NCBI RefSeq assembly: GCF_900100005.1 | Contig: NZ_FNEB01000010.1 | Location: forward strand, 62,001 to 126,000 | Length of the DNA: 64,000 nucleotides | From: Lutimaribacter saemankumensis | GTDB lineage: Bacteria; Pseudomonadota; Alphaproteobacteria; Rhodobacterales; Rhodobacteraceae | Direction: 5' to 3' | Shown here: positions 56,512 to 64,000 of the stretch, one piece after another | Numbering within the stretch: the stretch's first letter is position 1 | Layout: every line of letters begins with the position of its first letter | The notes under the pieces: generated by a model | Told to the model about the DNA's origin: nothing | Databases searched by the model: none | What the model saw: the letters and a program-made list of their open reading frames with translations, nothing else | Translations under genes and position numbers: made by a program

Positions 56512-56588
56512 CCAGACGTTTCCGTGACCCCTTGGCGGATGCAGGGCGGGTTGCTAGTGTCTCGTGGAATTGACTTCCAGCGGACATC

Positions 56589-57410
56589 ATGCGCCATACG
56601 TTACCCATTGCACCACAGTTTTATGTGACGGCCCCCCAGCCCTGCCCCTATCTTGCGGGCCGGATGGAACGGAAATTGTTCACCGCCCTTCAGGGCGAAG
56701 GCGCCGAACGGCTGAACGACACGTTGTCGAAACAGGGGTTCCGGCGCTCGCAGAACGTTCTGTACCGCCCGTCTTGCGCGGATTGCTCGGCCTGCATGTC
56801 GGCACGTATACGGGTTGCGGATTTCGCACCGTCCAAGAGCCAGAAACGCACCCGCCGCCGCAACGCGCACCTTACACGCAAGGCGACGTCACCCTGGGCG
56901 ACCGAAGATCAGTACGAACTGTTCCGCCGTTACCTGGACAGCCGCCATGCGGATGGCGGCATGGCCGACATGGACGTGTTCGAATTCGCCGCCATGATCG
57001 AGGAAACGCCGATCCGCACGCGCGTGGTGGAATATTCCGACGCCGAAACCGACGATCTGGCCGCGGTCTGCCTGACCGATGTTCTGGATGACGGGGTAAG
57101 CCTTGTCTATTCGTTCTACGACCCGGACCGGGCACGTGATTCCCTGGGGACATACATCATCCTCGATCATATCGAAATCGCGCGCGAGGCGGGCCTGCCC
57201 TTCGTCTACCTGGGCTACTGGGTGCCCGGCAGCCGCAAGATGGGTTACAAGGCGAAGTTCCGCGGGCTTGAGCTCTATGTCGGGAACCGCTGGGAAAAGA
57301 TGCGCAATCCTGCGGATTATTCGTCCGAGCTTCACCCCCTGAACACCGATCCGATCGCGGAACAGGTGGCCAATATCTCATTGCCCGGGGCGCGTCCGGC
57401 CAAGGGGTGA
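56589..57410 (+). CDS. bpt: Aspartate/glutamate leucyltransferase (Bpt)
   Basis: Transfers Leu from Leu-tRNA to N-terminal Asp or Glu, making N-degrons for ClpAP via ClpS. In 273 residues: N-terminal [17 protein letters not shown] and the Cys pairs in [17 protein letters not shown]. The central [11 protein letters not shown] and the acyltransferase-like [26 protein letters not shown] cut at GSRKMGYK complete the pattern. It is homologous to eukaryotic arginyltransferases (ATE), and old annotations call it that; bacterial members transfer Leu. Confidence 0.93.
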   Translation: MRHTLPIAPQFYVTAPQPCPYLAGRMERKLFTALQGEGAERLNDTLSKQGFRRSQNVLYRPSCADCSACMSARIRVADFAPSKSQKRTRRRNAHLTRKATSPWATEDQYELFRRYLDSRHADGGMADMDVFEFAAMIEETPIRTRVVEYSDAETDDLAAVCLTDVLDDGVSLVYSFYDPDRARDSLGTYIILDHIEIAREAGLPFVYLGYWVPGSRKMGYKAKFRGLELYVGNRWEKMRNPADYSSELHPLNTDPIAEQVANISLPGARPAKG

Positions 57411-57462
57411 TCCCAACGCACATCTGACTGCCGGGGGCAGGCGTCATTCGCTGCAAGGTTTG

Positions 57463-57744
57463 GTGCGCCCCGTGCAGGTGTCCGGTAAAGTGCGCGCTTT
57501 TTTGATTTTTCTGACCGGGGTTGGCCTGATTTGCACGTCGGTCGTGATGTTCGTGCTGCGCGGCGGCTGGACGGCGATGGTCACGGAGCCGGGTTGGGCG
57601 AATGTCGTGCTGGGCGTGCTGCATGGCTATGGCATCGCCGTGCCCCGTGACCGGACGCGTGCCGTGCGGTATCTCGACATCGCGGCGGACAAACACGATT
57701 TCGACGTTGCGCGCGCCCTGCGGGATTCGCTTCCTGACTTCTGA
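57463..57744 (+). CDS. Small membrane protein with one Sel1-like repeat
   Basis: About 93 residues. An N-terminal transmembrane helix (VRAFLIFLTGVGLICTSVVMFVL) precedes a short domain. NVVLGVLHGYGIAVPRDRTRAVRYLDIAADKHDFDVARAL, cut after PRD, fits a single Sel1-type repeat (LGxxYxxGxGVPxDxxxAxxxxxxAA). The start is unclear: TTG 57460, GTG 57463, GTG 57472 and GTG 57478 are in frame. No partner is obvious; the ilvB promoter region follows. Confidence 0.55.
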   Translation: MRPVQVSGKVRAFLIFLTGVGLICTSVVMFVLRGGWTAMVTEPGWANVVLGVLHGYGIAVPRDRTRAVRYLDIAADKHDFDVARALRDSLPDF

Positions 57745-57812
57745 GCGCACTCCTGCGCAACAAAAGAACGCGAAAAACTGGCCCTGCGACATAATATTCA
57801 CCGATTCCGCGG

Positions 57813-57841
57813 TTGACGCCTCCTGCCGCCCCCCTTAGAAC
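57813..57841 (+). promoter_or_regulatory. Promoter of the ilvB leader
   Basis: TTGACG (57813-57818), 17-base spacer, TAGAAC (57836-57841). It is placed about 29 bases before the leader-peptide ATG, which gives a short untranslated start with GAAGGAGA as ribosome-binding site. Confidence 0.65.
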
Positions 57842-57869
57842 CGTGCGCACGCGAAGGAGAACCCACCTG

Positions 57870-57917
57870 ATGACTCTCGTAGTAATCCTGCTGGATAAGT
57901 GGCGCATGGGCCGGTAA
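57870..57917 (+). CDS. ilvB leader peptide (attenuator)
   Basis: A 15-codon frame encodes MTLVVILLDKWRMGR then TAA. Five of its first seven codons after Thr are Leu, Val, Val, Ile, Leu, with another Leu next: exactly the products of the ilv pathway. GAAGGAGA stands before the ATG. Ribosome stalling here when branched-chain aminoacyl-tRNA is scarce would control the hairpins downstream. The ATG-to-stop frame ends inside the region between the competing stems. Confidence 0.85.
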   Translation: MTLVVILLDKWRMGR

Positions 57918-57945
57918 CGGACACCATAACGGTACCCCATGCGCC
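57901..57945 (+). promoter_or_regulatory. Antiterminator stem of the ilvB attenuator
   Basis: GGCGCATGGG (57901-57910) pairs perfectly with CCCATGCGCC (57936-57945). Its right arm overlaps the first three bases of the terminator stem, so the two compete. A ribosome that reaches the leader stop (57917) covers the left arm and lets the terminator form; one stalled at the Val codons leaves it free. Confidence 0.7.
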
Positions 57946-57970
57946 CCCGACTGATCCTCGGGGGCTTTTT
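57943..57970 (+). terminator. Attenuator terminator upstream of ilvB
   Basis: GCCCCCGA (57943-57950) pairs with TCGGGGGC (57958-57965), seven-base loop, followed by five T. It stands 40 bases before the ilvB ATG and is the regulatory terminator of the leader. Confidence 0.88.
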
Positions 57971-58009
57971 CTTGGCGAGTGACATGACGTTGATAGACGG
58001 AGCAAGCAG

Positions 58010-59764
58010 ATGACACGTCAGATGACCGGAGCGAAAATGGTGGTTCAGGCCCTCAAGGATCAGGGTGTGGACGTCGTATTCGGATATCCCGGCGGTGCTG
58101 TGCTACCGATCTATGACGAGATCTTTCAGCAAAACGGCATCCAGCACATCCTTGTGCGGCACGAACAGGGCGCGGTGCATGCGGCCGAAGGCTATGCCCG
58201 TTCGACCGGAAAGCCGGGCGTTTGCCTTGTGACATCGGGGCCCGGCGCCACCAACGCGGTGACGGGGCTGACCGATGCGCTGATGGATTCGATCCCGATC
58301 GTCGTTCTGACGGGCCAGGTGCCGACGTTCATGATCGGCTCGGACGCGTTCCAGGAGGCGGACACCGTGGGCATCACGCGGTCCTGCACCAAGCACAACT
58401 GGCTGGTGAAGGATACCGAGGCCCTGCCCCATGTCCTGCACGAGGCGTTCCACGTCGCCACCACGGGCCGTCCCGGCCCCGTGCTGGTCGACATTCCCAA
58501 GGACGTGCAATTCGCCAGCGCCGATTACGTCGGCCCCAAGCAGGTGGACAACGGCCATTACGCCCCGCGCGTCAAGGGCGACATGGATGCGATCACCGAA
58601 CTGGCCGAGGCGCTGGAAACCGCCAAGCGGCCGGTTTTCTATACCGGTGGCGGGGTGATCAACTCGGGCACGGCGGCAAGCCAGCTGTTGCGCGAACTGG
58701 TCGAGGCCACTGGCTTTCCCATCACATCGACGCTGATGGGGCTGGGCGCCTACCCGGCCTCGGGCGACAAATGGCTTGGGATGCTGGGGATGCATGGCCT
58801 CTACGAGGCCAACATGGCGATGCATGACTGCGACCTGATGATCAATATCGGCGCGCGGTTCGACGACCGGATCACCGGGCGTATCGATGCGTTCAGCCCG
58901 AAGTCCAAGAAGGCGCATATCGACATCGACCCGTCCTCGATCAACAAGGTGATCCGCGTCGACATCCCCATCGTCGGCGATGTGGGCCATGTTCTGGAAG
59001 ACCTGCTGAAGGTCTGGAAGGCGCGCGGGCGCAAGACCGACAAGGCGGCGCTGTCCAAGTGGTGGAAGCAGATCGAAGAGTGGAAAAAGGTCGATTGCCT
59101 GTCGTTCAAGCAGGACGGCCCCACGATCAAGCCGCAATACGCGCTGAAGCGCCTTGAAGAGCTGACCAAGGGGCATGATCGTTACATCTGCACCGAGGTG
59201 GGCCAGCACCAGATGTGGGCGGCGCAATACCTGGGCTTTGACGATCCGAACCGCTGGATGACATCGGGCGGGCTGGGCACGATGGGCTATGGCTTTCCGG
59301 CGTCGATCGGCGTGCAGATGGCGCACCCTGACGCGTTGGTGATCAACGTCGCGGGCGAGGCATCGTGGCTGATGAACATGCAGGAAATGGGCACGGCGGT
59401 GCAGTTCCGCCTGCCGGTCAAGCAGTTCATCCTGAACAATGAACGCCTTGGCATGGTGCGCCAGTGGCAGGAACTGCTGCATGGCGAACGCTACAGCCAC
59501 AGCTGGTCCGAGGCGCTGCCCGATTTCGTCAAGCTGGCCGAAGCCTTCGGGGCCAAGGGCATTCTTTGCAAGGATCCGGCGGACCTGGACGATGCGATCA
59601 TGGAAATGATCAACCATGACGGGCCGGTGATCTTCGACTGTCTTGTGGAGAAGCATGAGAACTGCTTCCCGATGATCCCGTCGGGCGAGCCGCACAACAA
59701 GATGTTGCTGGGCGAGGCATCGACCAAGGACGCGATCGGCAGCTCTGGCGCCGTTCTTGTGTGA
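58010..59764 (+). CDS. ilvB: Acetolactate synthase large (catalytic) subunit
   Basis: ThDP-dependent condensation of pyruvate (with pyruvate or 2-ketobutyrate), the first common step of Val, Leu and Ile synthesis. In 584 residues: MVVQALKDQGVDVVFGYPGGAVLPIYDE at the start, with the catalytic Glu in VRHEQGAVHAAEGYARSTGKPG. FAD-binding middle domain follows. The C-terminal ThDP domain has GLGTMGYGFPASIG and VAGEASWLMNMQEMGT. In that motif the usual GDGS reads GEAS (Glu at about 450). It is controlled by the leader attenuator; ilvH follows 85 bases later beyond a hairpin. Confidence 0.96.
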   Translation: MTRQMTGAKMVVQALKDQGVDVVFGYPGGAVLPIYDEIFQQNGIQHILVRHEQGAVHAAEGYARSTGKPGVCLVTSGPGATNAVTGLTDALMDSIPIVVLTGQVPTFMIGSDAFQEADTVGITRSCTKHNWLVKDTEALPHVLHEAFHVATTGRPGPVLVDIPKDVQFASADYVGPKQVDNGHYAPRVKGDMDAITELAEALETAKRPVFYTGGGVINSGTAASQLLRELVEATGFPITSTLMGLGAYPASGDKWLGMLGMHGLYEANMAMHDCDLMINIGARFDDRITGRIDAFSPKSKKAHIDIDPSSINKVIRVDIPIVGDVGHVLEDLLKVWKARGRKTDKAALSKWWKQIEEWKKVDCLSFKQDGPTIKPQYALKRLEELTKGHDRYICTEVGQHQMWAAQYLGFDDPNRWMTSGGLGTMGYGFPASIGVQMAHPDALVINVAGEASWLMNMQEMGTAVQFRLPVKQFILNNERLGMVRQWQELLHGERYSHSWSEALPDFVKLAEAFGAKGILCKDPADLDDAIMEMINHDGPVIFDCLVEKHENCFPMIPSGEPHNKMLLGEASTKDAIGSSGAVLV

Positions 59765-59770
59765 TCGCAC

Positions 59771-59797
59771 AAAGGGGTGCTGCCATGCGCCCCTTTT
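59771..59797 (+). terminator. Terminator-like hairpin between ilvB and ilvH
   Basis: AAAGGGGTGC (59771-59780) pairs with GCGCCCCTTT (59787-59796) with one wobble, six-base loop, followed by T. It begins seven bases after the ilvB stop. It may lower ilvH expression relative to ilvB or protect the ilvB 3' end. Confidence 0.75.
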
Positions 59798-59849
59798 CAA
59801 CGAATGAAATGACCGGCCCCGCGCGTCGGGGCAAAGCAAGGAAACCGAA

Positions 59850-60410
59850 ATGTCGCCGCTAAAGATCAAGAAGGGCTCGTCCAAGCATTCCGCCTATAAC
59901 CTGCGCCCCAATTTTTCGGATGTGCAGGAACGGCATACGCTGGCCGTGCTGGTCGACAACGAAGCGGGCGTTCTTGCCCGCGTGATCGGGCTGTTCTCTG
60001 CCCGTGGCTACAACATCGAAAGCCTGACGGTGGCCGAGGTCGATCATCTTGGCAAACTGAGCCGCATCACCGTCGTGACGACCGGCACGCCGCAGGTGAT
60101 CGAACAGATCAAGGCGCAGCTTGGGCGCATCGTGCCGGTCCATGACGTGCACGACCTGACGGTCGAAGGAGCGAGCGTCGAGCGGGAACTGGCCCTGCTG
60201 AAGGTGGCCGGCGAGGGCGAAAAACGGGTCGAGGCGCTGCGCCTGGCCGATATCTTTCGCGCCAATGTGGTGGATTCTACGCTGGAAAGCTTCGTTTTCG
60301 AAATCACCGGCACACCGGACAAGATCGACGCCTTCGCCGAATTGATGCGCCCGTTGGGCCTGGTCGAAGTGGCCCGAACGGGCGTTGCCGCGCTGTCGCG
60401 CGGGGCCTGA
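59850..60410 (+). CDS. ilvH: Acetolactate synthase small (regulatory) subunit
   Basis: Regulatory subunit that activates IlvB and confers feedback inhibition by valine. The 186 residues start with a basic tail and then an ACT domain: HTLAVLVDNEAGVLARVIGLFSARGYNIESLTVA, cut at the GVLARV helix. The C-terminal ALS_ss_C domain has ERELALLKVAGEG, ADIFRANVVDSTLESFVFEITG and RPLGLVEVARTGVAALSRG. AAGGAAAC lies before the ATG. It is separated from ilvB by a terminator-like hairpin, so it is read by read-through or a local promoter. Confidence 0.95.
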   Translation: MSPLKIKKGSSKHSAYNLRPNFSDVQERHTLAVLVDNEAGVLARVIGLFSARGYNIESLTVAEVDHLGKLSRITVVTTGTPQVIEQIKAQLGRIVPVHDVHDLTVEGASVERELALLKVAGEGEKRVEALRLADIFRANVVDSTLESFVFEITGTPDKIDAFAELMRPLGLVEVARTGVAALSRGA

Positions 60411-60453
60411 CACGAAGCATGGCCGCGGTCACGTCCGACCGTGGCGCATTGGT

Positions 60454-60747
60454 TCAGGCCGCCGGGACAACGGACACGGCATTGGCCGATGGCGGGGTCG
60501 CCCTTCCCGCGCCCCCCACGGCCTTGAGCCGTTCGGGAAGCCCACGAAACCCGTCCTGCGCGATCAGCACGAGGTCTTTCGCCAGGCGCATCTTTTTCGC
60601 CGGTTCCGAGCGGAACCGCACCATGTCCCCCGCTTCAAGAGCCTGCGACACGCCCGTTTCGTGATAAAAGGCGAGATCACCGTGATCTTCGCACCAGATC
60701 ACGGCCTTTTCGCCGTCGTCAGAACACCAGAGCACAACACCGAACAT
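60454..60747 (-). CDS. Conserved hypothetical protein
   Basis: 97 residues. The N-terminal part, MFGVVLWCSDDGEKAVIWCED with HGDLAFYHETGV after it, resembles a small beta-barrel as seen in cold-shock-like or RNA-associated domains, but I cannot assign a family. A region DMVRFRSEPAKKMRLAKDLVLIAQDGFRGLPERL, cut after EPAKK, follows, and the tail is Ala/Pro-rich. I use the ATG at 60747, where that region begins and GGGGATA lies upstream. It converges on ilvH and is divergent from the HTH regulator. Confidence 0.65.
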   Translation of the reverse strand: MFGVVLWCSDDGEKAVIWCEDHGDLAFYHETGVSQALEAGDMVRFRSEPAKKMRLAKDLVLIAQDGFRGLPERLKAVGGAGRATPPSANAVSVVPAA

Positions 60748-60993
60748 CACTATCCCCAATCCTCGTACTTCCCCCAGCAAGGCCATCTTACGAAACACGC
60801 ATGGGTAGCATACGAAAAAGGCGGCATCGTTTGGCACGGATTTGTATCAAATTCCGCACAAGCATGACGCCAATAAGCGTCAGAAAAATAACGACATTGT
60901 GTCGATTTTCGACTATTCGTTGTGGAACTTCCGTCTAAGCTGTGCGAGGGTCCGTGTTCGTTACGAGTTCAAGACAGTTCCTATCGATTTGAA

Positions 60994-61800
60994 ATGGTCA
61001 AACACCACGACACTGTAACCCCATCCGAGTTGCGGGCAGTTTTCGGACGCAACCTGAAAAACCTCTCCAGCAGTTTCTCTTCGGTATCGGCGCTGTGCCG
61101 CAGCCTCGGGATCAATCGCACCCAGTACAACCGTTACCTGACCGGGGAAAGTTTTCCGCGACCCGAAATCCTTTATCGCATCTGTTCGTTCTTCGATGTG
61201 GATGCGCGCATTCTGCTCAGCCCACTGGACGAACTGAACCGGGTTCCCGGCGGGGTGCTGGCCCACCCCTTCATCGCCGATTGGCTTGGCACGCAGGCCG
61301 CGCAGATCCCGGAGGATGTTTTTCCCAGCGGTTTCTACCGCTTTTCCAGGCGCGGATTTCTGGACGATCGGCGCTTTCTTCAAGGCCTGGTGCTGATCCA
61401 CAGGTCCGAAGATCACACATTCCTGCGCGGTTTCGAGCCGCGAGAGGCAATGCGCCAGCAGGGCCTGCCCGAAACACCGGCGCGGCGCGAATTTCGCGGT
61501 GTCGTTCTGCGGCAGGACGAGGGCATCTCGATCCTGATTTCGCGCTGGGGCGGCAAGACCGGATCGTTCAACTTCCTGTCGCCGGTCGCGTCCTACGAAA
61601 ACAACTACTGGGAAGGCTACGTGACCCGCACCGTCCGGTGGCAACCTTCGGGGCAGCGCATGACGCGGATGGTTTACGAGTATCTTGGCCGCGACACCGG
61701 CGCCGTTCTTTCGGCGGCGCGGACCGTCGGCTACTGCGATCGCGGGGATCTGCTGCCCCATCACCTGCGCCTTCTGCAGGTGGACACGCCCATGGGCTGA
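60994..61800 (+). CDS. XRE-type helix-turn-helix transcriptional regulator
   Basis: 268 residues: an N-terminal HTH (LKNLSSSFSSVSALCRSLGINRTQYNRYLTGESFP in two parts, about 20-55) and a ~190-residue C-terminal domain of unknown fold. The latter contains FYRFSRRGFLDDRRFLQGLVLIHR, split, and YWEGYVTRTVRWQPSGQRMTR. No known ligand-binding signature was recognised. The ATG at 60994 lacks a strong ribosome-binding site; a GTG at 60922 is an alternative. It lies 106 bases before the Rieske gene, so it may regulate it. A dyad GTCGA-TTT-TCGAC (60901-60913) is upstream. Confidence 0.75.
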   Translation: MVKHHDTVTPSELRAVFGRNLKNLSSSFSSVSALCRSLGINRTQYNRYLTGESFPRPEILYRICSFFDVDARILLSPLDELNRVPGGVLAHPFIADWLGTQAAQIPEDVFPSGFYRFSRRGFLDDRRFLQGLVLIHRSEDHTFLRGFEPREAMRQQGLPETPARREFRGVVLRQDEGISILISRWGGKTGSFNFLSPVASYENNYWEGYVTRTVRWQPSGQRMTRMVYEYLGRDTGAVLSAARTVGYCDRGDLLPHHLRLLQVDTPMG

Positions 61801-61906
61801 TCCCAGAGGACGCGCCCGTTCGCGACATGCGTGGTCGCAGGCAAGCTATTGCCGGACGCAACGGGCCTTTATCCTTTTCCGGGAAAGTCCCGGCAGGAGG
61901 ATCGCC

Positions 61907-63058
61907 ATGACCACGCCCCTTCACAATGTCCGCCGCCCCGTGGCCGAAGCAAACGGCCTGCCCAATGCCCATTACATCGACCCATCGGTTTTCGACGAGG
62001 AAAAGCACGCGCTTCTGTTCTCGCAATGGGCCGGACTGGCCGTCGCAGCGGATGTTCCCGAACCCGGCGATGCGGTGCCGATGGAATTCCTCGGCATGCC
62101 GCTGCTGTTGATACGCGACAAGGAAGGCGCGGTGCGCGTCTTTCAGAACATCTGCCGCCACAGGGGCATGATCCTTGTGGAAGAGCCGCGCAAGATCGAA
62201 GGCGCGATCCGCTGCCCCTATCATTCATGGTGCTACGGGACCGATGGGCGGCTGGTCAGCACACCGCATGTCGGCGGGCCGGGGCGCAACACCCATGAGG
62301 CCGTGAAACGCTCGGAGCTGGGCCTGATCGAAATCCGCAGCCATGTCTGGTTCGATGTGGTGTGGATCAACGTGTCGGGCGACGCGCCCGCGTTCGAGGT
62401 CGCGATGGCCGACGCGCTGGAGCGCTGGAAAGAGTTCGAAAAGCCGATGTATCACGGCGGGATCGACAGCAAGTTCCAGCTTGCGGTCGCAAGCAACTGG
62501 AAGCTGGCGGTCGAAAACTACTGCGAAAGCTATCACTTGCCTTGGGTGCATCCCGGTTTGAACAGCTATTCGCGGCTGGAAGACCACTACAACATCGAAA
62601 AGCCGGGCGAATATTCCGGCCAGGGCACGCTTGTCTATCGCCAGCTGCGCAATGAAAACGGCGAAACATTTCCCGATTTCGAAGGCCTGTCGGACAAGTG
62701 GGACACCGCCGCCGAGTATCTGGCGATCTATCCCAACGTGCTGCTGGGGGTGCATCGCGACCATGCCTTCGCGATCATCCTGGTGCCTGAAGGCCCAGAA
62801 CGCACGGTCGAGAACATCCACCTCTATTACACCCGGCCGGACACCGACGAGGGCATGCGCGCGCGCAATACCCAGCTTTGGAAGACCGTCTTCGAAGAGG
62901 ATATCTTTGTCGTCGAGGGCATGCAGCGCGGGCGTCATGCGCCGTTGTTCGACGGTGGACGGTTCAGCCCGGCGATGGATGGGCCCACGCATTGCTTTCA
63001 CGACTGGGTGGCCGGCAAGGTCGAAGCGCACCGCGCGCAGGCGCGGGCGGCCGAATGA
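61907..63058 (+). CDS. Rieske-type oxygenase alpha subunit
   Basis: Aromatic-ring-hydroxylating/quaternary-amine type dioxygenase of 383 residues. The Rieske 2Fe-2S site is in QNICRHRGMILVEEP and IRCPYHSWCYGTDG (Cys-x-His, Cys-x2-His). The mononuclear iron site is expected in ENYCESYHLPWVHPG and in the later FEEDIFVVEG region. Overall it is closest in pattern to glycine-betaine, stachydrine or carnitine monooxygenases rather than ring dioxygenases; the GcvT-domain gene next door supports amine demethylation. AGGAGG precedes the ATG. No reductase gene is visible, so it lies elsewhere or outside the window. Confidence 0.85.
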   Translation: MTTPLHNVRRPVAEANGLPNAHYIDPSVFDEEKHALLFSQWAGLAVAADVPEPGDAVPMEFLGMPLLLIRDKEGAVRVFQNICRHRGMILVEEPRKIEGAIRCPYHSWCYGTDGRLVSTPHVGGPGRNTHEAVKRSELGLIEIRSHVWFDVVWINVSGDAPAFEVAMADALERWKEFEKPMYHGGIDSKFQLAVASNWKLAVENYCESYHLPWVHPGLNSYSRLEDHYNIEKPGEYSGQGTLVYRQLRNENGETFPDFEGLSDKWDTAAEYLAIYPNVLLGVHRDHAFAIILVPEGPERTVENIHLYYTRPDTDEGMRARNTQLWKTVFEEDIFVVEGMQRGRHAPLFDGGRFSPAMDGPTHCFHDWVAGKVEAHRAQARAAE

Positions 63059-63267
63059 CGGATCTGGATCAGCGCCTGCTGGCCGCGCATGCGCGCGATG
63101 ACCGGCATGCGCTGATCGGACTCTATGCCGAGGCGGGCGAGGCCGCCAACGATATCGACGCGGCCTGTTTCTACCTTACGCACGCTTATATTTTCGCGCT
63201 CGAGGCCGGCGCGCCCGAGGCCGCACCCCTGCATGCGCGCCTCAAGGCCGCGGGCCGCGAGGAATAG
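63055..63267 (+). CDS. Small helical protein coupled to the Rieske oxygenase
   Basis: 70 residues, all helical: MTDLDQRLLAAHARDDRHAL, then IGLYAEAGEAANDIDAACFYL and THAYIFALEAGAPEAAPLHAR. It resembles a single TPR-like unit. The ATG overlaps the Rieske TGA by four bases, so it is made from the same message and may be a subunit or chaperone. I know no function. It faces the opposing GcvT-domain gene with five bases between. Confidence 0.7.
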   Translation: MTDLDQRLLAAHARDDRHALIGLYAEAGEAANDIDAACFYLTHAYIFALEAGAPEAAPLHARLKAAGREE

Positions 63268-63272
63268 CGAGG

Positions 63273-64000
63273 TCAGGCGCGGAGCTTTTCCCCGGCCGGA
63301 TCAAAGGGCGGTTCGTGCAGGATAGTGGCGCCGTGGGGGCGGCCCAGGATCATCACCTCGACCCGGTCGCCCGGCGCGGCGTTCTTGACGAAACCCAGCG
63401 CCAAGGATTTGCCGACCGAATACCCGTAGGTGCCGGAACTGACGCGCCCGATCCCCTGCCCGTCCTTGAAAATCGGCTCTCCCCCGGTGGCGTCAGCATT
63501 GCTCGCCGCCACGGCATCGGCGTCGATTTCCATCAGGACCAGCATTTCGCGCGCGGTGTTTTCCAGAACGCGGGCAACGGCGTCCTTGTTCAGGAACTCT
63601 TTGTCCATCTTCACGAGACGTTCGAGCCCGACCTCCTGCGGCCAGTATTCGGGGCTGTATTCGCGGCTCCAGGAGCCATAGCCCTTTTCGACACGCAAGC
63701 TCATCAATGCGCGGCTGCCGACGGGACCGGCACCAAGATCGCGCCCCGCGTCCAGCAATGCGGTGTAGAGCGCAAGCTGATCTTTCTGGTCGCAGTGCAG
63801 TTCCCAACCGAGATCACCGGTAAAGCTGACGCGCAAGGCGATCACGTCGATCCCGGCCACGGTGATGCGCTGCGAGCGCATGAAGGGAAAATCTGCCGTC
63901 GCAAGCGACGCATTGGTCAGCCGCTGCAAAAGCGTGCGCGATTTCGGGCCGGCCACGTTGAAGCCGCACATGGCCTCGGTCACGCTTTCGAACACCGTGT
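63273..64000 (-). CDS. GcvT-domain demethylating dehydrogenase/oxidase, C-terminal part (5' end outside window)
   Basis: C-terminal aminomethyltransferase-like (GcvT) half of a dimethylglycine or sarcosine dehydrogenase/oxidase, which transfers a methyl-derived C1 unit to tetrahydrofolate. Visible motifs are CGFNVAGPKSRTLLQRLT, ALRVSFTGDLGWELHC and ALMSLRVEKGYGSWSREYSPE. The barrel domain ends GRVSSGTYGYSVGKSLALGFV. The FAD-binding half lies upstream of the window edge. Together with the Rieske gene it points to stepwise demethylation of betaine-like compounds; the exact substrate is not decided. Confidence 0.9.
   Translation of the reverse strand, partial: TVFESVTEAMCGFNVAGPKSRTLLQRLTNASLATADFPFMRSQRITVAGIDVIALRVSFTGDLGWELHCDQKDQLALYTALLDAGRDLGAGPVGSRALMSLRVEKGYGSWSREYSPEYWPQEVGLERLVKMDKEFLNKDAVARVLENTAREMLVLMEIDADAVAASNADATGGEPIFKDGQGIGRVSSGTYGYSVGKSLALGFVKNAAPGDRVEVMILGRPHGATILHEPPFDPAGEKLRA

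Overview
The window is high-GC, gene-dense chromosomal DNA from an alphaproteobacterium, most likely Rhodobacterales (the Roseobacter/Paracoccus group). This rests on gene content (CckA, OlsB, a one-cysteine DksA, the long dCTP deaminase, a GcvT-domain demethylase next to a Rieske oxygenase, several small proteins typical of that order) and on an alphaproteobacterial GTTC-N7-GTTC LexA box in front of recA. There is no rRNA, CRISPR array, insertion sequence, prophage or obvious island. Nearly everything looks like core genome, with short gaps and many start/stop overlaps. The genus cannot be fixed from this window.

Region by region. 1-625 is the end of typA. 638-5420 (minus) holds a periplasmic histidine phosphatase, a DUF1330 protein, alaS and recA. 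5421-5623 is a shared control region with a LexA box, a dyad and a CtrA-like site. 5624-8532 has a sulfotransferase facing cckA, which has its own CtrA-like box. 8636-11284 (minus) is rsmB and guaB. 11421-16082 (plus) has an agmatinase-like ureohydrolase, a ferredoxin-ASKHA corrinoid activator, an unusual lipoprotein and a cupin. 16217-18241 has tRNA-Gly(CCC), an AbrB-type membrane protein and an SDR dehydrogenase with a visible promoter, operator and terminator. 18288-21407 (minus) is an ABC-F ATPase, olsB and bamE. 21494-25744 (plus) is the lipid/ribosome run yceD-rpmF-plsX-fabH-ihfA-merR, followed by tRNA-Pro(GGG) and dcd. 27075-32672 (minus) holds a small basic protein, scpB-scpA, nagZ, a SPOR protein and argS; an antiporter and dgt follow. 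erpA faces a two-gene unit made of a 70-residue repeat peptide and a 353-residue helical protein (36165-37471), the best candidate here for an undescribed system.

37629-48476 includes xth, a flavin monooxygenase, dksA, a MoxR ATPase / DUF2927 lipoprotein / small membrane protein / VWA cluster, a DedA-like protein, an Asp/Glu racemase-family enzyme, an M48 protease, a PIN-domain protein and an RlmI-like methyltransferase. 49357-51800 is edd-eda of the Entner-Doudoroff pathway. 52092-57744 carries glnE, a YbaK deacylase, DUF2852, RDD and bpt genes. 57813-60410 is ilvB-ilvH, preceded by a textbook leader-peptide attenuator. 60454-64000 has a small conserved protein, an HTH regulator, a Rieske oxygenase with a 70-residue partner, and the C-terminal part of a GcvT-domain demethylating dehydrogenase, probably for quaternary or tertiary amine catabolism.

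Non-coding signals worth attention are: three intergenic copies of a CCGCGCG(G/A)T pair spaced exactly 21 bp; a pair of 19-bp dyads before the DUF2852 gene; an 11-bp hairpin that puts the RlmI start codon in its loop; a terminator between ilvB and ilvH; and a pair of mutually exclusive hairpins before the lipoprotein at 14802.
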